From NCBI RefSeq assembly GCF_014648635.1, contig NZ_BMRM01000019.1:1-64000 (forward strand): a DNA stretch of 64,000 nucleotides, in the 5' to 3' direction. Shown in pieces: positions 37,087-45,913 of the stretch. The notes under the pieces are model-generated. The model worked only from the letters and a program-made list of their open reading frames with translations, searched no databases and was not told where the DNA came from. Within the stretch, counting starts at the first letter, position 1. The number at the start of each line of letters is the position of its first letter. This DNA is from Streptomyces cinerochromogenes (GTDB taxonomy: Bacteria; Actinomycetota; Actinomycetes; Streptomycetales; Streptomycetaceae). The translations under genes were made by a program, and so were the position numbers.

Positions 37087-37338
37087 TCAGACGGGCACCA
37101 GGGCGCACCGGGCGACCAGCTCGTCCATCGACAGGCCGAGGACGCCCGCCAGCGCGGCCACGGTGAAGAACGCCGGTGTCGGCGCCCGCCCCGTCTCGAT
37201 CTTGCGGAGCGTCTCGGCCGAGACGCCGGCCCGCGCGGCGACCTCGGCCATGCTCCGGTCGCCGCGCGCCTCACGCAGCAGCAGCCCGAGCCGCTCGCCG
37301 CGTTCGCGCTCTTCCGGGGTGAGGGGGGTACGCACCAT
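37087..37338 (-). CDS. Small Xre-family regulator
   Basis: 83 aa, essentially one helix-turn-helix domain: LGLLLREARGDRSMAEVAARAGVSAETLRKIETGRAPTP covers the five-helix Xre fold in order, with AGVSAETLRKIETG as the recognition region. The remaining C-terminus is a short hydrophobic helix. It is divergent from the methionine aminopeptidase gene with a 74-bp gap. A TAGAAT box lies 6 nt before the ATG with no purine leader, consistent with a leaderless transcript. It probably represses itself and map through the mirrored ATACCGG motifs. Confidence 0.85.
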   Translation of the reverse strand: MVRTPLTPEERERGERLGLLLREARGDRSMAEVAARAGVSAETLRKIETGRAPTPAFFTVAALAGVLGLSMDELVARCALVPV

Positions 37339-37348
37339 GCGCCCATTC

Positions 37349-37402
37349 TAATACCGGCCCTCGCCGCCCCGCCGGGGCGCGACCCCATTTAAATACCGGT
37401 AT
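37349..37402. promoter_or_regulatory. Mirrored ATACCGG operators over divergent leaderless promoters
   Basis: TAATACCGG (37349-37357) lies 10 nt from the xre ATG and AAATACCGGTAT (37391-37402, containing the palindrome ATACCGGTAT) lies 10 nt from the map ATG. On the map side TATAGT (37400-37405) fits a -10 box whose start point would be the ATG itself; on the xre side TAGAAT has the same relation. A repressor bound here would cover both -10 regions. Confidence 0.65.
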
Positions 37403-37412
37403 AGTAATTGGC

Positions 37413-38189
37413 ATGATGGAACTGAAGACCGCCACGTCGATCGACGCGATGCACGAGGCCGGCCGGGTCGTCGGCCGGGCCCTGACCGCCGTACAGAACG
37501 CCGCCCGCGTCGGCGTCTCCCTGCTGGAGCTGGACGAGGTCGCCCGGGAGGTGCTGCGCGAGGCGGGAGCGTCCTCGCCGTTCCTCGGCTACCGCCCGTC
37601 CTTCGCCCCGACCCCCTTCCCGGCGGTGATCTGCGCCTCCGTGAACGACGCGATCGTGCACGGCATCCCGACCGGCTACCGGCTGCGCGACGGCGACCTG
37701 CTCTCCGTCGACTGCGGCGCGGAACTGGACGGCTGGGTCGGTGACTCGGCGATCAGCTTCGTGGTGGGCCGCCCCCGCCCGGCGGACCTCCGGCTGGTCG
37801 AGACCGCCGAGCGGGCGCTGGCGGCGGCCGTCGAGGCGGCCGTGGCCGGCAACCGCATCGGCGACATCGCCCACGCCGTCGGCCGGGTCTGCCGTACGGC
37901 CGGCTTCGGCATCCCGCAGGGCTTCGGCGGCCACGGCGTGGGCCGCCGCATGCACGAGGAGCCCGAGGTCCCGAACGAGGGCCGCCCCGGCCGCGGTCTC
38001 CCCCTGCGCCCCGGCATGGTCCTCGCCATCGAGCCCATGCTGATCGCGAGCGGGAAGGACGGCTACCACGCGGCGGAGGACGGCTGGACCCTGCGGACCG
38101 ACGACGGCTCCCGCGCCGCCCACGTCGAGCACACCGTGGCGATCACGGAGTCCGGTCCCCGGATCCTGACGGCACGCGAAACGGCCTGA
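37413..38189 (+). CDS. map: Type I methionine aminopeptidase
   Basis: 258 aa, the usual type I length. It removes the initiator Met from nascent proteins. The five metal ligands are visible: two Asp in LSVDCGAELDGWVGDSAIS, His in GGHGVGRRMHEEP, Glu in AIEPML and Glu in HVEHTVAIT. The start (MMELKTATSID) has two tandem ATGs and no Shine-Dalgarno sequence; with the upstream TATAGT box it is probably leaderless. Divergent pairing with a small Xre gene suggests it is a regulated, second map gene rather than the constitutive copy, which commonly sits in the ribosomal-protein region. Confidence 0.95.
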   Translation: MMELKTATSIDAMHEAGRVVGRALTAVQNAARVGVSLLELDEVAREVLREAGASSPFLGYRPSFAPTPFPAVICASVNDAIVHGIPTGYRLRDGDLLSVDCGAELDGWVGDSAISFVVGRPRPADLRLVETAERALAAAVEAAVAGNRIGDIAHAVGRVCRTAGFGIPQGFGGHGVGRRMHEEPEVPNEGRPGRGLPLRPGMVLAIEPMLIASGKDGYHAAEDGWTLRTDDGSRAAHVEHTVAITESGPRILTARETA

Positions 38190-38304
38190 CCGGCCCCCGG
38201 GGGCGAACATGCCCGCCCCCACGGATCGTGTCATCGTGGGCATGAGCAACCCACCCCCGGGTTACCCGGCCGCTCCGCATGTCGTCAGCGAAGGAACCCA
38301 CGCC

Positions 38305-40911
38305 ATGACCAACGGCTACCCTCCTGACCCGTTCGGCGAATTCCTGGCCCGCTTCTTCGGCGGAGGCGGAGCCCCCAGCGGAGCGCCGCGTCACATCGAC
38401 ATCGGCCGTCTGCTCAGCCAGCCGGCCCGGGAGCTGGTCAGAGGAGCAGCCCAGTACGCCGCCGAGCACGGCAGCCGGGACCTGGACACCCAGCACCTGC
38501 TGCGTGCGGCCGTGTCGACCGAGCCCACCCGGAGCCTGCTGAGCCGGGCGGGCGCGGACCCGGACTCGCTCGCCCACGAGATCGACGACCGGGCGGGCCC
38601 GGTGCAGCACCCGCCGGGCGAGGCGCCCCCGCCGACCTCGCTGTCGCTGACCCCGGCGGTCAAGCGGGCCCTGCTGGACGCGCACGACATGGCGCGGGCG
38701 AGCGGCGCCGGGTACATCGGCCCGGAGCACGTGCTGAGCGCGCTGGCCGCGAACCCGGACTCGGCGGCGGGGCACATCCTGCACGCGGCCCGGTTCTCGG
38801 CGGGCGCCCTGCCGCCCGAGGCCCCGGAGAGCACGCAGCCCCGCCAGGAGCGGCAGCGGCAGCGGCCCACCGGCACGCCGACGCTGGACAAGTACGGCCG
38901 TGATCTGACCGACCTGGCCCGGCAGGGCGGGATCGACCCGGTGATCGGCCGGGACACGGAGATCGAGCAGACCATCGAGGTGCTGTCGCGGCGCGGCAAG
39001 AACAACCCGGTGCTGATCGGTGACGCGGGCGTCGGCAAGACGGCCATCGTGGAGGGCCTGGCCGAGCGGATCGCGGACGGGGACGTCCCGGACGTCCTCG
39101 CCGGACGCCGGGTCGTGGCCCTGGACCTCACCGGGGTGGTGGCCGGCACCCGCTACCGCGGTGACTTCGAGGAACGCCTGAACAACATCGTGGAGGAGAT
39201 CCGCGCCCACTCCGACCGGCTGATCGTGTTCATCGACGAGCTGCACACCGTCGTCGGCGCCGGCTCCGGCGGCGAGGGCGGCGCGATGGACGCCGGGAAC
39301 ATCCTCAAGCCCGCCCTCGCCCGGGGGGAGCTGCACATCGTGGGAGCGACCACGCTGGAGGAGTTCCGCCGGATCGAGAAGGACGCGGCGCTGGCCCGCC
39401 GGTTCCAGCCGGTCCTGGTGCCCGAGCCGACGCCCGAGGACACGATCGAGATCCTGCGCGGCCTGCGCGACCGGTACGAGGCCCACCACCAGGTCCGCTA
39501 CACCGACGAGGCGCTGGTCGCCGCCGTCGAGCTGTCGGACCGGTACCTCACCGACCGGCGGCTGCCGGACAAGGCGATCGACCTGATCGACCAGGCGGGC
39601 GCCCGGGTCCGGCTCGGCGCCCGGACGAAGGGCACGGACGTGCGCGCGATGGAGCGCGAGAGCGAGCAGCTGGTCCGGGACAAGGACCAGGCGGTCGCGG
39701 ACGAGGACTACGAGCAGGCCAAGCAGCTGCGGGACCGGATCGCCGAGCTGAAGCAGCGGATCGCCGAGGCCTCCGGCGGTGACAGGGCCGACGAGGGGCA
39801 GGACCTCCAGGTGACGGCGGAGGCCATCGCCGAGGTGGTGTCCCGGCAGACCGGCATCCCGGTCAGCCGGCTGACCCAGGAGGAGAAGGAGCGGCTGCTC
39901 GGCCTGGAGGAGCACCTGCACCAGCGGGTGGTCGGCCAGGAGCAGGCCGTCGCCGTGGTGTCCGAGGCCGTGCTGCGCTCCCGCGCCGGGCTCGCCAGCC
40001 CCCACCGGCCGATCGGCAGCTTCCTCTTCCTCGGCCCGACCGGGGTCGGCAAGACGGAGCTGGCCCGGGCCCTGGCGGAGGCGCTGTTCGGCAGCGAGGA
40101 CCGCATGGTCCGGCTGGACATGAGCGAGTACCAGGAGCGGCACACCGTCTCCCGGCTGGTCGGCGCGCCGCCCGGGTACGTGGGTCACGAGGAGGCGGGG
40201 CAGCTCACCGAGGTGGTGCGCCGGCACCCGTACTCGCTGCTGCTGCTGGACGAGGTGGAGAAGGCGCACCCGGACGTCTTCAACATCCTGCTCCAGGTGC
40301 TGGACGACGGCCGGCTGACCGACTCCCAGGGCCGCACGGTGGACTTCACCAACACGGTCATCGTGATGACCAGCAACCTGGGCTCCGAGGTGATCACCCG
40401 GCGCGGTGCCGGGATCGGGTTCGGGCCCGGTGGTGCGGACGCCGACGAGGAGGCGCGGCGCGAGCAGGTCCTGCGGCCGTTGCGCGAGCACTTCCGGCCG
40501 GAGTTCCTCAACCGGATCGACGAGATCGTGGTGTTCCGTCAGCTGACGGGCGACCAGCTGCGGCGGATCACCGAGCTGCTGCTGGAGGGCACCCGGCGGC
40601 TGCTGGACGGGCAGAACGTGTCGGTGGAGTTCACGGACGCGGCCGTCGACTGGCTGGCCCAGCGCGGCTACGAACCCGAGTACGGCGCCCGGCCGCTGCG
40701 CCGCACCATCCAGCGGGAGGTGGACAACCAGCTGTCCCGGCTGCTGCTGAACGGCACCCTCTCCCCGGGCGGCCGGGTGACGGTGGACGTGGCGGACGGG
40801 CGGCTGGACTTCCGCACCGGCGAAGGCGCCGGGGAAAGCACCGGGGAGCGCGCCGGGGAAAGCACCGGGGAGCGCGCCGGGGAAGCGCAGCCGCCCGCAC
40901 CGGAGTTGTGA
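38305..40911 (+). CDS. Clp/Hsp100 ATPase, ClpC-like with short N-domain
   Basis: 868 aa from ATG 38305 (AAGGAA 9 nt upstream). Residues 25-180 contain two Clp N-repeats (QHLLRAAV and GPEHVLSALA). The D1 module has GDAGVGKT (239-246), and the D2 module has GPTGVGKT (577-584) with LLLLDEVEKAHPDVFN. A UVR-like helix (DEDYEQAKQLRDRIAELKQRI, about 466-486) lies in the middle, as in ClpC. A ClpP-binding loop could not be assigned with certainty. The C-terminus carries a hydrophilic tail of repeated GESTGERA units. The protein should unfold substrates for disaggregation or degradation. It is not next to clpP or a heat-shock regulator here. Confidence 0.9.
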   Translation: MTNGYPPDPFGEFLARFFGGGGAPSGAPRHIDIGRLLSQPARELVRGAAQYAAEHGSRDLDTQHLLRAAVSTEPTRSLLSRAGADPDSLAHEIDDRAGPVQHPPGEAPPPTSLSLTPAVKRALLDAHDMARASGAGYIGPEHVLSALAANPDSAAGHILHAARFSAGALPPEAPESTQPRQERQRQRPTGTPTLDKYGRDLTDLARQGGIDPVIGRDTEIEQTIEVLSRRGKNNPVLIGDAGVGKTAIVEGLAERIADGDVPDVLAGRRVVALDLTGVVAGTRYRGDFEERLNNIVEEIRAHSDRLIVFIDELHTVVGAGSGGEGGAMDAGNILKPALARGELHIVGATTLEEFRRIEKDAALARRFQPVLVPEPTPEDTIEILRGLRDRYEAHHQVRYTDEALVAAVELSDRYLTDRRLPDKAIDLIDQAGARVRLGARTKGTDVRAMERESEQLVRDKDQAVADEDYEQAKQLRDRIAELKQRIAEASGGDRADEGQDLQVTAEAIAEVVSRQTGIPVSRLTQEEKERLLGLEEHLHQRVVGQEQAVAVVSEAVLRSRAGLASPHRPIGSFLFLGPTGVGKTELARALAEALFGSEDRMVRLDMSEYQERHTVSRLVGAPPGYVGHEEAGQLTEVVRRHPYSLLLLDEVEKAHPDVFNILLQVLDDGRLTDSQGRTVDFTNTVIVMTSNLGSEVITRRGAGIGFGPGGADADEEARREQVLRPLREHFRPEFLNRIDEIVVFRQLTGDQLRRITELLLEGTRRLLDGQNVSVEFTDAAVDWLAQRGYEPEYGARPLRRTIQREVDNQLSRLLLNGTLSPGGRVTVDVADGRLDFRTGEGAGESTGERAGESTGERAGEAQPPAPEL
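40826..40882 (+). repeat. 24-bp tandem repeat in the Clp C-terminal tail
   Basis: A 24-bp unit beginning GCGCCGGGGAAAGC occurs twice in full and once in part with period 24 (starting at 40826, 40850 and 40874). It encodes the GAGESTGER tail repeats outside the conserved ATPase modules and preserves frame. Confidence 0.8.
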
Positions 40912-40923
40912 GCGTCCCGCGCG

Positions 40924-42726
40924 TCAGGGCGCCGGGTCCACCACCATCGCCGAGCCGCCGCCGCGCCGTGTCCTCTCGGCGGCGGCCAGCCACTTCCCGT
41001 CGGGCAGCCGCTGCACGCCGGTGGCCGCGCCGATCTCGGGGTTCAGCTTGAAGCTGTGCCCGATCGCCTCCAGCCGCTTCCTCAGGTCGCTGTCGTACAG
41101 CCCGGGCTCCAGCTCGGTCTGGGCCGCGTTGCGCTGGCTGGCGCGGGGTGCGGCGATCGCGTCGACCAGCGGCAGGTGCCGGTCCAGGAACCCGGTGAGG
41201 GTCTGCAGGACGGTGGTGATGATGGTCGCGCCGCCCGGCGAACCGACCGCCACCACCGGCCTGTCGTGCCGGTCCAGGACGATCGTCGGGGAGATCGAGG
41301 AGCGCGGCCGCTTGCCCGGGCCGGGCAGGTTCGGGTCGTGCACGGCCGGGTTGGCCGGGGCGAAGGAGAAGTCGGTCAGCTCGTTGTTGAGCAGGAAGCC
41401 CCGGCCCGGGACGGTGATGCCGCTGCCGCCGGTCTGCTCGATGGTGAGCGTGTAGGCGACGACGTTGCCCCACTTGTCGGCGACGGTGAGGTGGGTGGTG
41501 TTCTCGCCCTCGTAGGTCGTCGGGGCGGCCGTACCGCCCTGGCCGCAGCGCGCCGGGTGGCGCGGGTCGCCGGGTGCGAGCGGGCTGCCGAGCACCGCGT
41601 CGTCCTTGATGAGGCAGGCCCGCGAGTCGGCGTACCGCTGCGAGAGCAGCTGCCGGGTGGGGACGTCCTCGAAGGCGGGGTCGCCGACCCAGCGCCCGCG
41701 GTCGGCGAAGGCGATCCGGCTGGCCTCGATGTAGCGGTGCAGGTACTGCGCCTCGCTCGCCTTGGAGAGGTCCGTGCGCTCCAGGATGTTGAGCGCCTCG
41801 CCGACGGTGGTGCCGCCGGAGGAGGAGGGCGCGACGGAGTACACGTCCAGCCCGCGGTACGACGTCCTGGTGGGCGCCTGGACCTTGGCGCGGTAGACGG
41901 CGAGGTCCTTCTCGGCGAGCTTGCCGGGGCGGGCCTTCCAGCCGGAGGCGGGGTCCACGGGCGGGTGCTCGGCGGTCCGGACGATGTCGTCGCCGATGTC
42001 CCCGCGGTAGAGCGCGCCGACGCCCTGCCGGCCGAGCTGCTCGTAGGTGCGGGCCAGTTCGGGGTTCTTGAACGTGGAGCCGACGACGGGCAGCCGCCCG
42101 CCCGGCAGGAACAGCTTCGCGGTGTCGGGGAAGTAGCGGAACCGGGTCTCGTTGGCCGCGGTCTGCGCGCGGAAGGTGTCGTCCACCGTGAAGCCGTCGC
42201 GGGCGAGCCGCTCGGCGGGCCTGAGCAGGGTGCGCAGCTTGGTGCTGCCCCACTCGTCCAGCGCCTTCTGCCAGGTGGCGGGCGTGCCCGGGGTGCCGAC
42301 GCTGAGGCCGCTGCTGACGGCGTCGGCGAAGGCGAGCGGCTTGCCGTTCTCGGTGAACAGGTCGGCGTCGGCGCTGAGCGGCGCGGTCTCGCGTCCGTCG
42401 ATGGTGTGCACCGTGCGGGTTTTCGCGTCGTAGTAGACGAAGTAGCCGCCTCCGCCGATGCCGGCGGAGTAGGGCTCGGTGACGCCGAGCGCGGCGGCGG
42501 TGGCGACGGCCGCGTCCACCGCGTTGCCGCCGTGCTCGAGGACCTCGATACCGGCGGCCGAGGCGTCCGCGTCGACGCTGGCCACGGCGCCGCCGTAGCC
42601 GACGGCCACGGGAACCTTGCCGACCGTCTTGTCCGTTGTGGCGGCGGGTGGCGCCGCCGCCCCCACCGACACCACGGCGGCCGAGACCGCCAGGACCGCC
42701 AGTTTCCGCGTACCAGGACGACCCAT
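40924..42726 (-). CDS. ggt: Gamma-glutamyltransferase
   Basis: 600 aa, N-terminal signal (MGRPGTRKLAVLAVSAAVVS then Ala-rich cleavage region), so exported. GGTs cleave glutathione and other gamma-glutamyl compounds after self-processing into two subunits. The processing/nucleophile Thr is visible at about residue 410 in ENTTHLTVADKWGNVVAYT. The glycine-rich SPGGATIITTVLQ loop and the N-terminal ALGVTEPYSAGIGGGGYFVYY are also diagnostic. Gene length agrees with the family. It converges with the Clp gene across a 12-bp gap and is transcribed away from the next gene. Confidence 0.95.
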   Translation of the reverse strand: MGRPGTRKLAVLAVSAAVVSVGAAAPPAATTDKTVGKVPVAVGYGGAVASVDADASAAGIEVLEHGGNAVDAAVATAAALGVTEPYSAGIGGGGYFVYYDAKTRTVHTIDGRETAPLSADADLFTENGKPLAFADAVSSGLSVGTPGTPATWQKALDEWGSTKLRTLLRPAERLARDGFTVDDTFRAQTAANETRFRYFPDTAKLFLPGGRLPVVGSTFKNPELARTYEQLGRQGVGALYRGDIGDDIVRTAEHPPVDPASGWKARPGKLAEKDLAVYRAKVQAPTRTSYRGLDVYSVAPSSSGGTTVGEALNILERTDLSKASEAQYLHRYIEASRIAFADRGRWVGDPAFEDVPTRQLLSQRYADSRACLIKDDAVLGSPLAPGDPRHPARCGQGGTAAPTTYEGENTTHLTVADKWGNVVAYTLTIEQTGGSGITVPGRGFLLNNELTDFSFAPANPAVHDPNLPGPGKRPRSSISPTIVLDRHDRPVVAVGSPGGATIITTVLQTLTGFLDRHLPLVDAIAAPRASQRNAAQTELEPGLYDSDLRKRLEAIGHSFKLNPEIGAATGVQRLPDGKWLAAAERTRRGGGSAMVVDPAP

Positions 42727-42834
42727 CCGAACCTCCCGTCGGGACAGTCCGCGCAGCGTAACCGGATTGCCGGTACTACCGACAGTACGCCTGGGGCCCG
42801 TGGTCGTCGCCCGGGCCCGCTAGCATGCGCGGCC

Positions 42835-43578
42835 ATGAACGACGACGTACGCAACATCGTCCTGGGGGTCGTGGCGGCGGGCATATCCGCCTCGCTGGGC
42901 TGGCTCGCCCGTACGTTCCTCTGGCGGCGCCGACTCCGCCGCAAGCAGGCCTTCTTCGGGCTGCCGGACCACTCCGAGGCGCTGCTCGTGGTCAACCGCA
43001 AGGCGGGCGGGCCGGAACTGACGGTGTCGCGGTACGACATGTACGCGCTGCTGGAGCTCTCCGCGCTGGTCAAGGACTGCCACGCGCGTGCCGAGATCGT
43101 GGCGCACGACGCGACCCGGCAGGGCTTCGGCGGGCGGACGGAGTTCTGCGTCGGGGGGCCCTACTCGAACGACCGGATGGCGGCCCACCTCTCCTCGCTG
43201 CTGCCGGGTGTGCGGATGAACGTCGAGGCCGAGAGCGGCCCGCAGCAGGGGGCGTTGCGGATCGGCGCGCAGACGTACCGCATGGAACGCGGCCGGAGCG
43301 AGTACGTGCTGCTCGCCCGGCTCACCGTGGACGGGCGGCGCGACGCCCGCCCGGTGTTCCTCTTCTGCGGCCAGCGCGCCGTCACCAACCAGGCCGCGAC
43401 CCGCTATCTCGCCCGCGAGCACGAGCGGTTGGCCCGCGGGCACGGCGACGGCTCCTTCGTCCTGCTGCTGAAGGTGGTCAACTCCGAGGCGTACGGCCCC
43501 GATGTGGTGGAGCTGGTGGCGGACGTGACGCGGGCGGCGCGGGCGCCCCTGCCGGAGCCCGCCGCCGACGCCGGGTGA
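42835..43578 (+). CDS. Unknown protein with N-terminal membrane anchor
   Basis: 247 aa. Residues 8-30 (IVLGVVAAGISASLGWLARTFLW) form one membrane anchor, followed by RRRRLRRKQ as a cytoplasmic stop-transfer. The remainder is soluble, with strands such as EALLVVNRKAGGPELTVSR and GRTEFCVGGPYSNDRMAAHLSSLLPG, suggesting a Rossmann-like or SLOG-like nucleotide-sensing fold (GGPYSN... loop), but I cannot place it reliably. Similar anchored proteins accompany signalling systems; here it stands alone between ggt and the hydrolase gene. No operon partner is apparent. Confidence 0.6.
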   Translation: MNDDVRNIVLGVVAAGISASLGWLARTFLWRRRLRRKQAFFGLPDHSEALLVVNRKAGGPELTVSRYDMYALLELSALVKDCHARAEIVAHDATRQGFGGRTEFCVGGPYSNDRMAAHLSSLLPGVRMNVEAESGPQQGALRIGAQTYRMERGRSEYVLLARLTVDGRRDARPVFLFCGQRAVTNQAATRYLAREHERLARGHGDGSFVLLLKVVNSEAYGPDVVELVADVTRAARAPLPEPAADAG

Positions 43579-43606
43579 GGCTTCAACAATCTTTACCCGT
43601 ACGTAA

Positions 43607-43651
43607 CTTACCGACGGGTTACTTACGGTAAGAGGACAAGGTTACCGTCGG
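43607..43651. promoter_or_regulatory. TTACCG palindromes upstream of the secreted hydrolase
   Basis: CTTACCG (43607-43613) and CGGTAAG (43626-43632) form a 7-bp inverted repeat with a 12-nt spacer. ACCGACGGGT (inside it) recurs as ACCGTCGGGT at about 43644, giving direct copies in the same region. The stretch sits 40-80 bp before the hydrolase gene and is a good operator/promoter candidate; the last part includes GTTACCGTCGGG. Confidence 0.5.
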
Positions 43652-43686
43652 GTCACTTTGCACTGCCACACGTGAAGGAGTGACCC

Positions 43687-45252
43687 ATGGGACGACGTCG
43701 CACCGGGCTGCGCGCCTGTGCCGCCACCACCGTGTCCGCGGCGCTGCTCGCCGGTACCGTCGTGGGCCTGGCGCCGGCCGCCGAGGCCGCCCCGTCCATC
43801 CGCTTCGTGGACATCACCGGCGACGGCGGCACCGTGCTCAAGGCCAACGTCCTCACGCCCGCGGACGCCGACGGCTCGCACCGCTATCCGCTCATCGTGC
43901 TGCCCACGAGCTGGGGCCTGCCCCAGGTGGAGTACCTGGCCCAGGCGCAGAAACTGGCCGACTCCGGTTATGTGGTGCTCGCCTACAACGTGCGCGGGTT
44001 CTGGCAGTCCGGCGGCCGGATAGAAGTGGCCGGTCCGCCCGACACAGCGGACGCCTCGAAGGTCATCGACTGGGCCCTCGACCACACCCCGGCCGACCCG
44101 GACCGCATCGGCATGGCCGGGGTGTCGTACGGCGCCGGGATCAGCCTGCTCACCGCCGCCCACGACAAGCGGGTCAAGGCCGTGGCCGCGCTCAGCGGCT
44201 GGGCCGACCTCATCGACTCGATCTACTCGGGGCGCACCCAGCACCTCCAGGCGGCGGCCGTGCTGGACGGCGCGGCCACCCTCACCGGCCGCGAGAGCCC
44301 CGAACTGCGGGAGATCTTCGACAACCTGTACTCCTCGAACCTGTCGAAGGAGCAGGACATGATCGACTGGGGACGGAAACGTTCCGCCACGACCTATGTC
44401 GACCAGCTCAACAAGAACGGCGCCGCCGTCATGCTGGCCAACGCCTGGGGCGACACGGTCTTCCCGGCGAACCAGTACGCCTCCTTCTACGAGAAGCTGA
44501 CCGTGCCCAAGCGCCTCGAACTGCGGCCCGGCGACCACGCGACGCCCGAGCTGACCGGCCTGTTCGGGCTGCCCAACGACGTGTGGACGGACACCCGGCG
44601 CTGGTTCGACCACTACCTGAGGGGCGCCGACAACGGCGTCGACCGCGAGCAGCCGGTCCGGCTGAAGTCCCGTAGCGCGGGGGGATACGAGGGCTACCCG
44701 GACTGGAAGTCGGTCACCGCGACCCGGAAGAAGATCGCGCTCGCGGGCTCCACCACCATCCACGCGAACGTCGACTCCGGCGCGGACGGCGGGATCGTCT
44801 TCCTCTCCAGCATCCTGGACCAGATCGCCCGGCTCCCGCCCGTCGCGTCGATGCCGCTGCTGCCGCGCCGCTGGGCGGCCGTGTGGCAGTCGGAGCGCTA
44901 CGGCAGCGCGCAGCGGGTGCGCGGCACCACCGCCCTGCACACCACGCTCACCCCGACGGAAGAGAGCGGCACGCTCGTCGCCTACCTGTACGACGTGGGC
45001 CCGCTGGGCTTCGGCAAGCTGGTCACGCACGCGCCGTACACCTGGCACGGGCGGACGCCCGGCGAACCGTTCCCCGTCGACCTGGAGCTGTTCTCCACGG
45101 CCTACGACGTCCCCGCCGGGCACCGCCTCGCGCTGGTGGTCGACACGGTCGACCCGCTCTACGCCGAGCACAACCCGTCCGGCGCGCAGCTGACCTTCTC
45201 CTCGCCCGGGGACGACCCGTCGTACGTGTCCGTCCCGCTCGGCGAGCAGTGA
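43687..45252 (+). CDS. Secreted CocE/S15-type alpha/beta-hydrolase
   Basis: 521 aa with a cleavable signal (GLRACAATTVSAALLAGTVVG, then AEAAPS). The hydrolase domain matches the CocE/NonD and X-Pro dipeptidyl-peptidase S15 group: VVLAYNVRGFWQSGG (oxyanion region) and GMAGVSYGAGISLL with the nucleophile Ser147. Candidates for the acid and His are in LANAWGDTVFP and LRPGDHATPEL. The C-terminal domain (about 340-521) is the jelly-roll typical of S15 enzymes (GTLVAYLYDVGPLGFGKLVTH). It is likely a secreted peptidase or esterase; the substrate is not predictable. A good GAAGGAG leader precedes the ATG. Confidence 0.85.
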   Translation: MGRRRTGLRACAATTVSAALLAGTVVGLAPAAEAAPSIRFVDITGDGGTVLKANVLTPADADGSHRYPLIVLPTSWGLPQVEYLAQAQKLADSGYVVLAYNVRGFWQSGGRIEVAGPPDTADASKVIDWALDHTPADPDRIGMAGVSYGAGISLLTAAHDKRVKAVAALSGWADLIDSIYSGRTQHLQAAAVLDGAATLTGRESPELREIFDNLYSSNLSKEQDMIDWGRKRSATTYVDQLNKNGAAVMLANAWGDTVFPANQYASFYEKLTVPKRLELRPGDHATPELTGLFGLPNDVWTDTRRWFDHYLRGADNGVDREQPVRLKSRSAGGYEGYPDWKSVTATRKKIALAGSTTIHANVDSGADGGIVFLSSILDQIARLPPVASMPLLPRRWAAVWQSERYGSAQRVRGTTALHTTLTPTEESGTLVAYLYDVGPLGFGKLVTHAPYTWHGRTPGEPFPVDLELFSTAYDVPAGHRLALVVDTVDPLYAEHNPSGAQLTFSSPGDDPSYVSVPLGEQ

Positions 45253-45301
45253 TCTCCGGCTGCCGCCGGACGAGCATGGCCCGCGTGAACTGCCGCCCCC
45301 C

Positions 45302-45589
45302 TTACGCTCTCGGGGCCGTGGGGGGCACCCCACCCGGCAGCAGCGCCCCCGGCCCGGGCGTGGCGACCGCCACCCCCGTGGTCGTGGGGCTGCGCCGCTC
45401 ACGCCGGGACACCCAGTCGGCGAACCACGAGAGCAGCATGCGCATCCCGATGCGGATCGGCGCGATCACCATCACCACGGGGATGAACGGCAAATCGTAG
45501 TCGAGATCGCAGACGATGAGCTTCCCGGCGTCGAGGAACTCCTCGTGGGCGGGGAGAAAACCGAGGGAGGTGTCCTTCGACGCGACCAC
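45302..45589 (-). CDS. Possible small membrane-associated protein or gene remnant
   Basis: From a GTG at 45589 the frame reads VASKDTSLGFLPAHEEFLDA, then LIVCDLDYDLPFIPVVMVIAP and RIGMRMLLSWFADWVSRRER, a plausible hydrophobic segment followed by a charged tail, ending at 45302. The rest of the frame upstream is low-complexity and unlikely coding. There is no clear leader and the C-terminal 25 residues look like random GC-rich translation. It may be a decayed gene. The whole 45253-45913 interval otherwise shows nothing recognisable. Confidence 0.25.
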   Translation of the reverse strand: MVASKDTSLGFLPAHEEFLDAGKLIVCDLDYDLPFIPVVMVIAPIRIGMRMLLSWFADWVSRRERRSPTTTGVAVATPGPGALLPGGVPPTAPRA

Positions 45590-45913
45590 CGGCCGGCCGC
45601 TCGTCGCGGGCGGCGTGGCGCGCCCGCCTGCGGGACCAGGACGTCCACCATGACCTGCGTGGACGGCCGGTTGGAGGGTGCCGGGGAAACCGCTGCCGCG
45701 GAGGGGGAAGTTGTCCGTCGGTACGGTCGTGCGGTCCGAAGGGCTCGCCGGCGGCCCTGAGTTCACCGGGCGGCCTCGGCCGCGGGTCCGGTCAGGACGG
45801 CGTGGTCTGTGGTGACGGCGTCGGCAGTGGGGCCGGCGTCGGCCGTGGTGACGGCGTCGGCCTGGTCGAACGAGGACGCATCGGCGGCCATCGGCAGGCC
45901 CGCTCACGGGGAG

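Noticed and set aside
38190..38304. HspR-type heat-shock operator before the Clp-like gene
   Set aside because: No CTTGAGT-N7-ACTCAAG type inverted repeat is present in the 115-bp upstream region.
41056..43578. 840-codon plus-strand frame covering ggt antisense and the next gene
   Set aside because: Only its final 247 codons (from ATG 42835) look like a protein; the rest is the antisense shadow of ggt.
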